A stretch of DNA of 64,000 nt from Betaproteobacteria bacterium (GTDB lineage Bacteria > Pseudomonadota > Gammaproteobacteria > Burkholderiales > Rhodocyclaceae): positions 1 through 64,000 of the forward strand of contig JADJBM010000004.1 in the NCBI GenBank assembly GCA_016703785.1, written 5' to 3'. Position 1 is the stretch's first letter; the number at the start of each line of letters is the position of its first letter. This document shows, one piece after another, positions 8,996-17,333 of this stretch. A program made the position numbers and the translations under genes. Under the pieces are notes generated by a model. The model was not told the origin of the DNA, searched no databases, and saw only the letters and a list, made by a program, of their open reading frames with translations.

Positions 8996-9205
8996 TCACC
9001 CTACCCTGGGGGAGGATTCAAAGGCGCGCAGCAGTTCCGCGCCGGCGGTGATCTCGAACTCGGCCACCTTCACCGGTGCGGCGGCGACTGCCGCGCCGCC
9101 CTGCGCCTTGCGGCATTTGACGCAATGGCACAGCGTGATCTTGCCCAATTCGCCGCGCAGCGCGTAGCGCACGCTACCGCACAGGCAACTGCCGTTGTGC
9201 TTCAT
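8996..9205 (-). pseudogene. Truncated GFA-family (glutathione-dependent formaldehyde-activating-like) protein
   Basis: The N-terminus MKHNGSCLCGSVRYALRGEL contains the CxCG zinc motif, followed by CHCVKCRK, both diagnostic for the GFA/CENP-V fold. Complete members have about 120-140 residues and a later CxxCG motif. This frame stops after 69 residues at a junction reading CTCACCCTACCC, a repeat-like sequence. The 3' half seems to have been replaced, so the protein is probably not functional. Confidence 0.65.
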
Positions 9206-9222
9206 GTGATTCCTCTTCTACA

Positions 9223-9465
9223 TCAACCGAACAAACGGCTGGCAACCTCGTCTTTCGAGACGCCCAGCCGTACAGCAACGGAAGACAGAATTGCCGCGAG
9301 CGTACCGATGCGCAATGCTTCGTGCGCGGGGATGGTCAGGTGATGCTCGGGCGGATCGGGCAGTGTCAGTCGCATATGGCTGCCCGTCTGGCGTGTCACC
9401 TGATAACCGAGGCGCTCAAGACGTTTGGCCAGTTCCGCCCCGGATACGTCCCGAGGCAACCTCAT
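9223..9465 (-). CDS. hicA: HicA-family mRNA interferase toxin
   Basis: HicA toxins are small double-stranded-RNA-binding-fold RNases that cleave mRNA. The 80-residue protein has the expected layout: SGAELAKRLERLGYQ, then TRQTGSHMRLT, which contains the catalytic His in the GSH motif, then HEALRIGTLAAILS, the conserved IGTLxxIL helix. Its start overlaps the hicB stop by four bases (ATGA), so antitoxin is translated first. Antitoxin-first order is common in one HicAB branch. Confidence 0.88.
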   Translation of the reverse strand: MRLPRDVSGAELAKRLERLGYQVTRQTGSHMRLTLPDPPEHHLTIPAHEALRIGTLAAILSSVAVRLGVSKDEVASRLFG

Positions 9466-9674
9466 GCGGCGATCACTTCTTCCCGCGTGAAGTGCAGGCG
9501 GATCACGCTGGGCGCGGTGCCGTCGTCGAAATGGCAGTGCACGGCATCGCGCACACGGGCATGCAGGCCGGGAACGTCATCCGCCTCGGTAAAGATGTCC
9601 TCGTTGACCGCCCTGGCAATGTAGCCGCCCTCAGGGGCTTCCTCAACGACAAAATGAATTTCCGACATGGGCAT
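9462..9674 (-). CDS. hicB: HicB-like antitoxin
   Basis: The protein starts MPMSEIHFVVEEAPEGGYIA with GGAGG five bases ahead of the ATG at 9674. The partial RNase-H-like HicB fold is indicated by EEAPEGGYIARAV and by HARVRDAVHCHFDD. Proteins of this short family are often mislabelled as a 2-oxoisovalerate dehydrogenase subunit. It lacks the C-terminal DNA-binding domain of long HicB proteins, so autoregulation is uncertain. It precedes and overlaps hicA. Confidence 0.75.
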   Translation of the reverse strand: MPMSEIHFVVEEAPEGGYIARAVNEDIFTEADDVPGLHARVRDAVHCHFDDGTAPSVIRLHFTREEVIAA

Positions 9675-9716
9675 GACAGCCTCCGAAAACGAATCAGGCA
9701 AGGAGCCTGCGAATCA

Positions 9717-10589
9717 TTATATGCCGTCCGCCCGCTCCAGCACGCGCAGCAGGCTGGACGTATCCTCGTGGCCCCAGCCATTCGCCATCAGCGCATTCAG
9801 CTGCTGCCACACCTGGGAGGCGACCGGCGCAGCGAGGCCGAGCGCCGTCGCCTCGTTCATGAGCAGGCCGAAGTCCTTGTGGTGCAGGCGCGCCTCGACG
9901 CCGGCCTTGAAGTCGCGCGCCGCCATCTTGCCGCCGAAGAACTCCAGCACGCGCCCGCCCGCCGAGCCGCCGGAGAGCGCGGCCACCACCTTTTTTGCGT
10001 CCACGCCGTTGGCATTGGCGAGCTGGATGGCCTCGGCGCAGGCCTGTATGTTGGCGACCATGATCATCTGGTTGCAGGCCTTCGCCACCTGGCCGGCGCC
10101 GTTCGGGCCGATGTGCACAATGGTCTTGCCGAGCTTTTCCAGCAGCGGACGCACGCGCTCGAGCACCGCGGCCTTGCCGCCGGCCATGATGGCCAGCGTG
10201 GCGTTGATGGCGCCCTGCTCGCCGCCGGAGACCGGCGCGTCGATCATCTCGATGCCGCGCTCGGCCAGGCGTGCCGCGATGCGCCGCGCCGTGCCCGGCG
10301 CGATGGTGCTCATGTCCACCAGCACGCTGCCCGGCTTCGCGCCGTGGATGAGGCCGCGCTCGCCGAGCGCGACGTCCTCGACGTCGGCATTGCTGGTGAC
10401 GATGGTGAACACCACTTCGCTCGCCGCGGCGACTTCCGCCGGACTGTTGCGCAAGGTGGCGCCGGCCTCCGTCAGCGGCCGCGCCGCCTCGGGGCGCCGC
10501 GCGTAGATGGAAAGCGCATGGCCGGCCTTGATGAGGTGCAGCGCCATCGGGCGCCCCATGGCGCCGAGGCCGATGAAACCGACGTTCAT
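9717..10589 (-). CDS. NAD(P)-dependent beta-hydroxyacid dehydrogenase (3-hydroxyisobutyrate dehydrogenase/GarR-like)
   Basis: This family oxidises 3-hydroxyisobutyrate or reduces tartronate semialdehyde and related short hydroxyacids. The 290-residue protein begins with a dinucleotide-binding motif MNVGFIGLGAMGRPMA, has the substrate motif DAPVSGGEQGA near residue 119 and the catalytic-Lys segment GAGQVAKACNQ near 171. It lies 94 bases downstream of a paralogue, from which it is separated by a hairpin repeat. The substrate cannot be decided; the pair may process C3/C4 hydroxyacids or aldehydes. Confidence 0.9.
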   Translation of the reverse strand: MNVGFIGLGAMGRPMALHLIKAGHALSIYARRPEAARPLTEAGATLRNSPAEVAAASEVVFTIVTSNADVEDVALGERGLIHGAKPGSVLVDMSTIAPGTARRIAARLAERGIEMIDAPVSGGEQGAINATLAIMAGGKAAVLERVRPLLEKLGKTIVHIGPNGAGQVAKACNQMIMVANIQACAEAIQLANANGVDAKKVVAALSGGSAGGRVLEFFGGKMAARDFKAGVEARLHHKDFGLLMNEATALGLAAPVASQVWQQLNALMANGWGHEDTSSLLRVLERADGI

Positions 10590-10597
10590 GGAGTTAC

Positions 10598-10668
10598 GTC
10601 ATCCCCGCGAAAGCGGGGATCCAGTGGCTTGGGGGAAGACGCTGGATTCCCGCTTTCGCGGGAATGAC
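10598..10668. repeat. Palindromic intergenic repeat, copy A (GTCAT-YCCCGCGAAAGCGGG family)
   Basis: A 71-base hairpin element with arms GTCATCCCCGCGAAAGCGGG and, inverted, the CCCGCTTTCGCGGGAATGAC end. It lies between the two dehydrogenase genes. A second copy with the same termini is at 23978-24057. It resembles miniature elements common in betaproteobacterial genomes. Confidence 0.85.
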
Positions 10669-10683
10669 AAGAGACAGCGCAAC

Positions 10684-11559
10684 TCATTTCACGCCGCCCA
10701 GCTGCTCGATCAGCTTGATCACCGCCATATTGTCCTCTTCGCCCATGCCGCTGCCGACCATGGCATTGAAGAGCTGGGAGGCGACGGCGGCGCCGGGCAT
10801 GGCCAGGCCGAGCTCGTGCGCGCTCTGCAGCACGATGCGCAGGTCCTTCTGCTGCATCCAGGCCTTGAAGCCGGGCTTCCAGTTGCGCTCGAGCATCTTC
10901 TTGCCGTGGTGGTCGAGGATCTTGCTGTTGGCGAAGCCGCCGAGCAGCGCCTCGCGCACCTTCGTGCCGTCGACGCCGGACTTCTTCGCGAAAGTCAGCG
11001 CCTCCGCCACGGCGAGCATGGTCATCGCCACCACCGTCTGGTTGCAAGCCTTGGTCACCTGGCCGGCGCCGGCATCGCCGACCAGCGTCACGCTCTTGCC
11101 CATCAGTTCGTAGAAGGGTTTCGCCTTCTCGAAGGCCGCTTCCTCGCCGCCGACCATGAAGGTCAGCGTGGCGTTGATGGCGCCGACCTCGCCGCCGGAA
11201 ACCGGCGCGTCGAGGAAGGACATGCCGTGTTCCTTCAACACCGCGGCGACGCGGCGCGCCGACGCCGGGGCGATGGTGCTGGAATCCGACACCACCAGGC
11301 CGCGCTTGCCCGATTCGACGATGCCGCCCGGGCCGAGGCAGACCTCCTCGACGTCCGGCGCGTCGGCGACGCACATGAAGACGAGGTCGGCGTGCTTCGC
11401 CACCTCGGCGGCGCTGACGTGGGCGTGGGCGCCGAACTCGGCGAAGGGCTCGAGGGAGGCGGCGCGGCGCGCCCAGATGTGCAGGGTGTGGCCGCCGCGG
11501 GCGATGTTGATGGCCATGGGGCGGCCCATGAGGCCGAGGCCGATGAATCCGATGTTCAT
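10684..11559 (-). CDS. NAD(P)-dependent beta-hydroxyacid dehydrogenase, paralogue (GarR/3-HIBDH-like)
   Basis: A 291-residue protein whose ATG at 11559 is preceded by GGAGAG. It begins MNIGFIGLGLMGRPMAINIA and contains DAPVSGGEVGAINATL and GAGQVTKACNQ, the cofactor, substrate and catalytic-Lys motifs of the family. A longer frame to 11913 is only antisense to the kinase gene. The two proteins are clearly related but differ in many residues, so this is an old duplication or independent gain. Local context gives no substrate. Confidence 0.92.
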   Translation of the reverse strand: MNIGFIGLGLMGRPMAINIARGGHTLHIWARRAASLEPFAEFGAHAHVSAAEVAKHADLVFMCVADAPDVEEVCLGPGGIVESGKRGLVVSDSSTIAPASARRVAAVLKEHGMSFLDAPVSGGEVGAINATLTFMVGGEEAAFEKAKPFYELMGKSVTLVGDAGAGQVTKACNQTVVAMTMLAVAEALTFAKKSGVDGTKVREALLGGFANSKILDHHGKKMLERNWKPGFKAWMQQKDLRIVLQSAHELGLAMPGAAVASQLFNAMVGSGMGEEDNMAVIKLIEQLGGVK

Positions 11560-11623
11560 GTTCTCTCCGTGGGATTGTCGTGATTGTTGAAGCTTTAAGT
11601 GTAGCAGGCGGAGCGCATCCGCT

Positions 11624-14047
11624 TCACGCCGGCAGCTCGACGTGGAAGGTCGCGCCCTCGCCCGGTGTGCTCTCCGCCCACACGCGGCCGCCCATGCGCT
11701 GCACGCAGCGCCGCACCAGGGCCAGGCCGACGCCGGTGCCGGGGAACTCGGCCTCGCCGTGCGCGCGCTGGAAAATCTCGAAGATCTTCTCGTGCTGGGC
11801 CATGTCGAAGCCGGCGCCGTTGTCGCGCACCCACAGCACGCACGCGTCCTTGTCCCTGCGCCCACCGATCTCCACCACCGGCGCCGCCACCTTGCGGCTG
11901 TGCCGGAGCGCATTGTCGATCAGGTTGCGCAGCACCTGGGCCAGTCCTTCGCGGTCGGCCAGCACGGTCATGTCCGCCGGCACTTCGATGCGGATGTCCG
12001 TGGCGGCGTAATCCACGTCTCCGGCACGGTCCGCAAGCTGCCTGCGCAACAGGGCCGCGACCGCGATGCGCTCCCGACCGATGCTCATCCCCTCCATGCG
12101 GGAATAGGCGAGCAGGTCGTTCACCATCTGGTCCATCCGGATGGCGCCGGCCTCGATGCGTTCGAGATATTCGCAGCCTTGCGCATCGAGCCGGGCAGCG
12201 TAATCTTCGGTCAGAATGCGGCTGAAGCCGGCAATGCGGCGCAGCGGCGCCTTGAGGTCGTGCGAGATGGCGTAAGCAAAGGTTTCCAGTTCCTTGCTGG
12301 CAAGCTGCGCCGCTTCCTCGGCGGCCTTGCGCTGCGCCATCTCACGTTCCAGGCGGCGCTTCTGGCGCAGCACCAGCACATAGCCCAGCCCCGCCACTAC
12401 CGCAGCCAGCAGTACCCACAGCGCCACCGTGCGCGGATTCCAGCCGACATCGAGCGGCACGCCAACCCAGCGGCGGCGGATGGCCGCGGCCTCTTCCGGC
12501 GTGATCGAGGCGGCGGCCTTGTTGATGATCGTGACGAGGTTCGGCCAGTCCCTCCGCACGGCCATGCGAAACGCCACCTCGGCCTTTTCGAGCGGCCCCG
12601 CCGCACGCACGCCCCTGACGCCGGCATTCTCAAGGGTGCGCAAGACATTGGTCGCCTCGCCGACCATGACGTCGGCGCGGCGTTCCGCCACCGCCTGCAG
12701 GGCGGCAACTTCATTCTCGAATTCCTGAATCCGCAGTTTCGGGTATTCACTCAGGAAATCCTCGCTCAAGCCATTGCGCCTGACGGCAACGCTGCGGCCG
12801 AACAGGGTGCGCACGTCGCCGCCGAATCCGTCCATCTCGTCCTGGCGCGTGATCACCATCAGCGGCGAAGCGTAATAAGGCCGCGTCAGCTGGAACCCGG
12901 TCCGGTAGTCATCGCCGCGCCGCGGCGCGGCGATGACATCGATCTCGCCGCGCTGGGCCCGCTCCCGCAGGCGCTGCGGGTCCGCCTCGGCCACCGCCTC
13001 GAAATTCAGTCCGCTGCGCTGCGCGAGCAATTCAAGGTAATCCGCCACCATGCCGGCGTGGCGGCCCTGCGCGTCGAGGAACTGGAAGGGCGCCAGTGCC
13101 GTTTCCACGCCGACGCGGACCTTCGGCTGCGTCGCGACCCACTCTTTTTCGGCATCGGTCAGCGCCAGGCGCTCCTCGGCCCGCGCCTCCTGCAGCACCG
13201 GCACCCAGCGCCAGAAGATCGCTGCCTTGTCTTCGTCCGGAATCGCCGCCAGCGCCTTGTCGAGCAGGGTGACCAGCTCGGGCCAGTCCTTGCGCACGCC
13301 GTAGTTCTGTCCGTTCTCGACCATCTCGAAGCCGATATTCACCTTCAGGTTGCTCAGGCCATGCTGGCTGGCCAGCCAGGTACTGACACCGAGCACGCCG
13401 ACGTAGGCATCGGCGTCGCCGGCCGACACCGCGCGCAGCCCTTCCAGGGGAGTCTCGACAAAAAGCACCTTCAGATCCGGATGGCGCTGCAGCACCTTCT
13501 TCGAGCCTGCATAGCGTGTGACGAGCGCCACGGGGTAGTGCTGCAGGTCATCGGGGCTCTCCAGCCTCGGCGTATCGGCGCGCGTGACGATGACGAGCGG
13601 GGTGGGGATGTACATGCGCGTGAAACCGAGATAGGCCTCGCGCTCCGGTAGCTTCACGGCAGTGGTGATGACGTCGATGCGGTGCGCCTTGGCGGCCTCG
13701 ATGATGTCGGTCCAGGACGGCAACGGCACCAGTTCCATGCGGATGCCGAGCAGGGCGGAAACCTTGTCCGCGAATTCCGCCGCCACGCCGCGGAAGCGGC
13801 CTTGCGCGTCCACGTAGGCATAGGGCGCATAGCCGGGATCGACGCCGATGCGGATGACCGGATGCGCCGCCAGCCAGCGCGTCTCGGCGTCGCTCAGTTT
13901 CAGCCTGGGGTCGGGTGCGGCCCAGGCCGACGTGAAAGTCAGCCCCGCCAGCACGGCGAGCATCGGCAGGGATCGCGTAAACGCAGCGAAGCCGAAACGG
14001 CCCGGCCGCAGCAAGGTGGAAGACAACGTCAGGATCCAGGAAGTCAT
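11624..14047 (-). CDS. Membrane sensor histidine kinase with two periplasmic solute-binding domains
   Basis: An 807-residue BvgS-like layout without receiver domains. An N-terminal signal/TM region (about 22-44) is followed by two tandem SBP_bac_3-type domains (about 65-290 and 310-530, the latter starting near KVRVGVETALAPFQFL). A TM helix (about 545-567), a short coiled coil (RRLEREMAQRKAAEEAAQ), a HisKA domain with the H-box ISHDLKAPLRR near residue 596 and a HATPase domain with VRDNGAGFD and GTGVGLALVRR follow. It should sense a small ligand in the periplasm and phosphorylate an unlinked regulator, since none is adjacent. It is divergent from nasA. Confidence 0.92.
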   Translation of the reverse strand: MTSWILTLSSTLLRPGRFGFAAFTRSLPMLAVLAGLTFTSAWAAPDPRLKLSDAETRWLAAHPVIRIGVDPGYAPYAYVDAQGRFRGVAAEFADKVSALLGIRMELVPLPSWTDIIEAAKAHRIDVITTAVKLPEREAYLGFTRMYIPTPLVIVTRADTPRLESPDDLQHYPVALVTRYAGSKKVLQRHPDLKVLFVETPLEGLRAVSAGDADAYVGVLGVSTWLASQHGLSNLKVNIGFEMVENGQNYGVRKDWPELVTLLDKALAAIPDEDKAAIFWRWVPVLQEARAEERLALTDAEKEWVATQPKVRVGVETALAPFQFLDAQGRHAGMVADYLELLAQRSGLNFEAVAEADPQRLRERAQRGEIDVIAAPRRGDDYRTGFQLTRPYYASPLMVITRQDEMDGFGGDVRTLFGRSVAVRRNGLSEDFLSEYPKLRIQEFENEVAALQAVAERRADVMVGEATNVLRTLENAGVRGVRAAGPLEKAEVAFRMAVRRDWPNLVTIINKAAASITPEEAAAIRRRWVGVPLDVGWNPRTVALWVLLAAVVAGLGYVLVLRQKRRLEREMAQRKAAEEAAQLASKELETFAYAISHDLKAPLRRIAGFSRILTEDYAARLDAQGCEYLERIEAGAIRMDQMVNDLLAYSRMEGMSIGRERIAVAALLRRQLADRAGDVDYAATDIRIEVPADMTVLADREGLAQVLRNLIDNALRHSRKVAAPVVEIGGRRDKDACVLWVRDNGAGFDMAQHEKIFEIFQRAHGEAEFPGTGVGLALVRRCVQRMGGRVWAESTPGEGATFHVELPA
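13934..13957 (-). repeat. 24-bp dispersed motif, copy 3 (inside the sensor kinase start)
   Basis: Sense-direction copy of GCCG-N11-CTGACTT within the signal/TM codons of the kinase, encoding AVLAGLTF. Confidence 0.5.
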
Positions 14048-14157
14048 CGCATTTCCATCCCCCGCATCGCGCGCCGGTGCCGAAGCAGCGAGGCACGATG
14101 ACAGATGAAAATCATTCTACGCCCCGTTATTGCCGCATGCATACGAAAGTTCCGGCG

Positions 14158-14174
14158 CGCACCATATTGGCGCA
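14158..14174 (+). promoter_or_regulatory. Candidate NtrC-binding site upstream of nasA
   Basis: CGCACC-ATATT-GGCGCA matches the NtrC consensus TGCACC-N5-GGTGCA at 10 of 12 positions. It lies about 100 bases upstream of the sigma-54 promoter, a usual distance for an enhancer. Binding is inferred. Confidence 0.55.
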
Positions 14175-14271
14175 CGCCCCGGCTACGCCGCACCATCGGG
14201 GACACCGCCCTGGCGTCAGACAATCCCGCCGAAACCCGCGCCGACATTGGCTTTCCCGCCGATCGTCACTA

Positions 14272-14288
14272 CTGGCACAGGGGTTGCT
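14272..14288 (+). promoter_or_regulatory. Sigma-54 promoter of nasA
   Basis: CTGGCAC-AGGGG-TTGCT fits the -24/-12 consensus (TGGCAC-N5-TTGCW) without mismatch, with GG and GC ten bases apart. Transcription would start about 12 bases beyond the GC, near 14299, which is almost at the nasA ATG. Confidence 0.85.
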
Positions 14289-14299
14289 ATTGACCAAGC

Positions 14300-17018
14300 A
14301 TGGCTGAAATAAAATCCATCTGCTGTTATTGCGGCACCGGCTGCGGCGTCATCGTCGAATCCGACGGCGGCCGCATCACCGGCGTGCGCGGCGACCCCGA
14401 CCATCCGGCCAACTTCGGCCGCCTGTGCAGCAAGGGCGCCGCCCTGCACCTGACGCCACACGCACCGACGCGCGCGCTGTTCCCCGAGTTGCGCACCGCG
14501 CGCGATGCGGCACGGCAGCGCGTCTCCTGGGACGCCGCCCTCGACCACGCCGCCGCGCGCTTCGCCGGCATCATCAAGGAGCACGGCCCCGACGCCGTCG
14601 CCTTCTACATCTCCGGCCAGTTGCTCACCGAGGACTACTACGTCTTCAACAAGCTGGCACGCGCGCTCGTCGGCACCAACAACATCGACAGCAACTCGCG
14701 CCTGTGCATGTCCTCGGCAGTGGTGGCGTACACCAAGACGCTCGGCGCCGATGCGCCGCCCTGCAGCTACGAGGACATCGAGCTGGCCGACTGCATGCTC
14801 ATCGCCGGCGCCAACCCGGCCTTCGCCCATCCCATCGTCTTCCGCCGCATCGAGGCGGCGAAGCGCGCCAACCCGGACCTGAAGCTCATCGTCGTCGACC
14901 CGCGCCGCACCGACACGGCGGAGGCCGCCGACCTGCACCTGGCGATCCAGCCCGGCAGCGACCTGCTGCTGTTCTCGGCGCTGCTGCATGTGCTGCTGTG
15001 GGAGGACCTCGTCGACCGCGACTTCATCCGCGACCACACCTCAGGCTTCGACGCCCTGCGCGAGAGCGTGCGCGAGACGACGCCGGCGGCGGTGGCCAGT
15101 GCCTGCGGGGTGAAAGCAGAAGACATCGTCACCGCCGCGCGCTGGTTCGGCCGCGCGAAGAACGCGCTGTCCTTCTGGTGCCAGGGCCTCAACCAGTCCA
15201 TCCACGGCACCGAGAGCGGCGCCGCGCTGATCCACCTGCACCTGGCCACCGGGCAGATCGGCCGGGCAGGCTGTGGCCCCTTCTCGCTCACCGGCCAACC
15301 CAACGCCATGGGCGGGCGCGAGACCGGCAGCATGGCCACCCTGCTGCCCGGCCACCGCAGCGCGGCCGATGCGGCGCATCGCGCGGAAGTGGCGAAGCTG
15401 TGGGGCGTGCCGGCCCTGCCGGAAGCGCCCGGCAAGACCGCCGTCGAGCTGTTCGAGGCGCTGCGCACGGGCGACATCAAGGCGGTGTGGATCGCCTGCA
15501 CCAATCCGGCGCAGTCGCTGCCCGACCAGAAGAAGGTACGTGAAGCACTCACACGCGCCGAGTTCGTCGTGCTGCAGGAAGCCTATCTCGGCACCGAGAC
15601 GGCGGAATACGCCGACCTGCTGCTGCCGGCCGCCGCCTGGGGCGAGAAGGACGGCACCGTCACCAACTCCGAGCGGCGCATCTCGCGCGTGCGCGCCGCC
15701 GTGCCGCCGCCCGGCGATGCGCGGCCGGACTGGGAAATTGCGCGCGACTTCGCCCTGCGTCTCGGCACCGCGCTCGGCAATGAGGATGCGCCGCGCCTGT
15801 TCGACTTCGATTCGCCTGCAACGATCCACCGCGAATTCGCCGGCCTCACGTGCGGCCGCGACCTCGACATCACCGGGCTCGACTACGCGCTGCTCGAGCG
15901 CGAAGGTCCGCAGCAATGGCCGCTCCGCGAGGGCGCCACGGCAGGCACCGCACGTCTCTATGAAGACAAGCGCTTCGCCACGCCGGACGGCCGCGCGCGC
16001 TTCATCCCGATCCGCACCATCGCCACCATTGCCACCGCCGAGACGACGGATGCGCGCTATCCCTTCCATCTGAACACCGGCCGCCTGCGCGACCAGTGGC
16101 ACGGCATGAGCCGCAGCGGCGCCGTGGCGCGCCTGTTCGGTCACGAAGAGGAGGCGCTGGCGCACCTGCACCCGGCCGATCTCGAACGGCGCGGCTTCAG
16201 CGCGGGCGAACTGCTGCGGCTTTCCAGCCGGCGCGGCGAAAACAGTGCTGCGCGCCGCCGCCGACGACACGCTGCGGCCGGGCCATGTCTTCGTGCCCAT
16301 GCACTGGGGGCGCAGCCACCTGAATTCAGCCGGCGCCAACGAACTCACCTTGTCCGACTTCGATCCGCATTCGAAGCAGCCGGAACTCAAGCACGCCGCC
16401 GTGCGCATCGAGCGCGCCGCCCTGACCTGGCGGGCGCTGGTCGCGCGCAGCGAGTCGCACGCCGGCGACGCCGTCGCCTGGAAGGCGCGACTGGCGCCAC
16501 TGCTGGCCCGATTCGGCCATGCCAGCCTGGCGCTGGCCGGGCGCGAGCGCGCGGCGGTGGTGCTGCGCCTCGCCCACGCCGAGACGGCGCCGGCAGAATG
16601 GCTCGACGAGATCGATGCGATCCTCGGCCTCGACGATCCTTTCTGCCTGCGCTACCGCGATGCGCGGCGCGGCGTGCGCAAGCAGGCGCTGGTCGAGGAC
16701 GGCGCGCTGGTCGGCCTGCACCTCGCCGGCGAAACCGCGGCCGGCGCCTGGCTGCTGGAAGCCGTCGTCGAACGCCAGCCGGTTGCCGCCTTCCGCCCCC
16801 TGCTGCTGGCGCCGCTCACCCGACCGCCGGCCGGCGCGCCGCGCACCAGCCGCATCGTCTGCGCCTGCCACGGCGTCAGCGAACTAACCCTGCTAGACGG
16901 CCTCGCCGCCGGCGCCTCGCTGGAGGCACTGCAGGCCGGCACGCAATGCGGCACCGGCTGCGGCTCCTGCCTGCCGGAAATCAAGCGCATGATTCTCGCC
17001 TCGCATCGCGCGGCCTGA
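14300..17018 (+). pseudogene. nasA: Assimilatory nitrate reductase catalytic subunit NasA, one-base insertion near base 16240
   Basis: NasA reduces nitrate to nitrite in the cytoplasm, using bis-MGD molybdenum and iron-sulfur clusters. The N-terminal 4Fe-4S motif is CCYCGTGCGV with the fourth Cys in GRLCSKG. The molybdopterin core is long and intact, including NSRLCMSSAV and GQPNAMGGRE. Near residue 646 the frame breaks; removing one A from the AAAA run at 16238-16241 restores RGETVLRAAADDTL and a C-terminus to 17018. That end carries a BFD-like 2Fe-2S domain, CACHGVSE and CGTGCGSC. The restored length is about 905 residues. No separate electron-transfer subunit is adjacent, so the fused domain may accept electrons. 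Confidence 0.92.
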
Positions 17019-17026
17019 TTCACCCC

Positions 17027-17175
17027 CACCCTCACCCCAACCCTCTCCCGCCCTGGCGGGAGAGGGAGCATGTCCGCCCTCTCCATGCATGGGGCGAGGG
17101 CAGTTTCTTTCCCGCTCGCGCAGGAGGAGCACGCCCCCTCTCCCCGCTCGCGGGGAGAGGGCTGGGGTGAGGGGA
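17027..17175. repeat. Intergenic GC-rich palindromic repeats (CCCTCTCCC/GGGAGAGGG type)
   Basis: Two hairpins built from CCTCTCCCGCC-GGCGGGAGAGG and CCCTCTCCCCGC-GCGGGGAGAGGG occupy the nasA-nirB gap. Similar units occur at 36755-36852 inside a gene and at 38384-38456. Confidence 0.75.
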
Positions 17176-17199
17176 ACAACGCCCCACCTCGGCGCACGC

Positions 17200-17216
17200 C
17201 GCACCACATGCGTGCG
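17200..17216 (+). promoter_or_regulatory. Candidate NtrC-binding site upstream of nirB
   Basis: CGCACC-ACATG-CGTGCG resembles the NtrC palindrome TGCACC-N5-GGTGCA (9 of 12). It is about 70 bases upstream of the -24 element. Confidence 0.45.
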
Positions 17217-17229
17217 CAAATTTTCTCCC

Positions 17230-17253
17230 GCCGTATTCCAGCGACTGACTTTT
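17230..17253 (+). repeat. 24-bp dispersed motif, copy 4 (upstream of nirB)
   Basis: Plus-strand copy of GCCG-N11-CTGACTT between the NtrC-like site and the sigma-54 promoter of nirB. Confidence 0.5.
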
Positions 17254-17280
17254 GTTCCTTCGCATCAGCACGTTGCATGA

Positions 17281-17297
17281 CTGGCACGGTGCTTGCG
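17281..17297 (+). promoter_or_regulatory. Sigma-54 promoter of nirB
   Basis: CTGGCACGGTGCTTGCG matches the -24/-12 consensus except for the last base, with GG and GC ten bases apart. The predicted start is near 17308, giving a leader of about 26 bases before the nirB ATG. Confidence 0.85.
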
Positions 17298-17333
17298 ATG
17301 CAATGAGTGACCTCAATGCATCGGAGCATCACC

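Noticed and set aside
10684..11913. 409-residue dehydrogenase
   Set aside because: The extra N-terminal part is antisense to the kinase gene; the ATG at 11559 has a good ribosome-binding site and starts the cofactor motif.
14216..15037. Long minus-strand frames opposite nasA, nirB and the phosphatase/kinase gene
   Set aside because: They are shadow frames caused by high GC and have no recognisable protein families.
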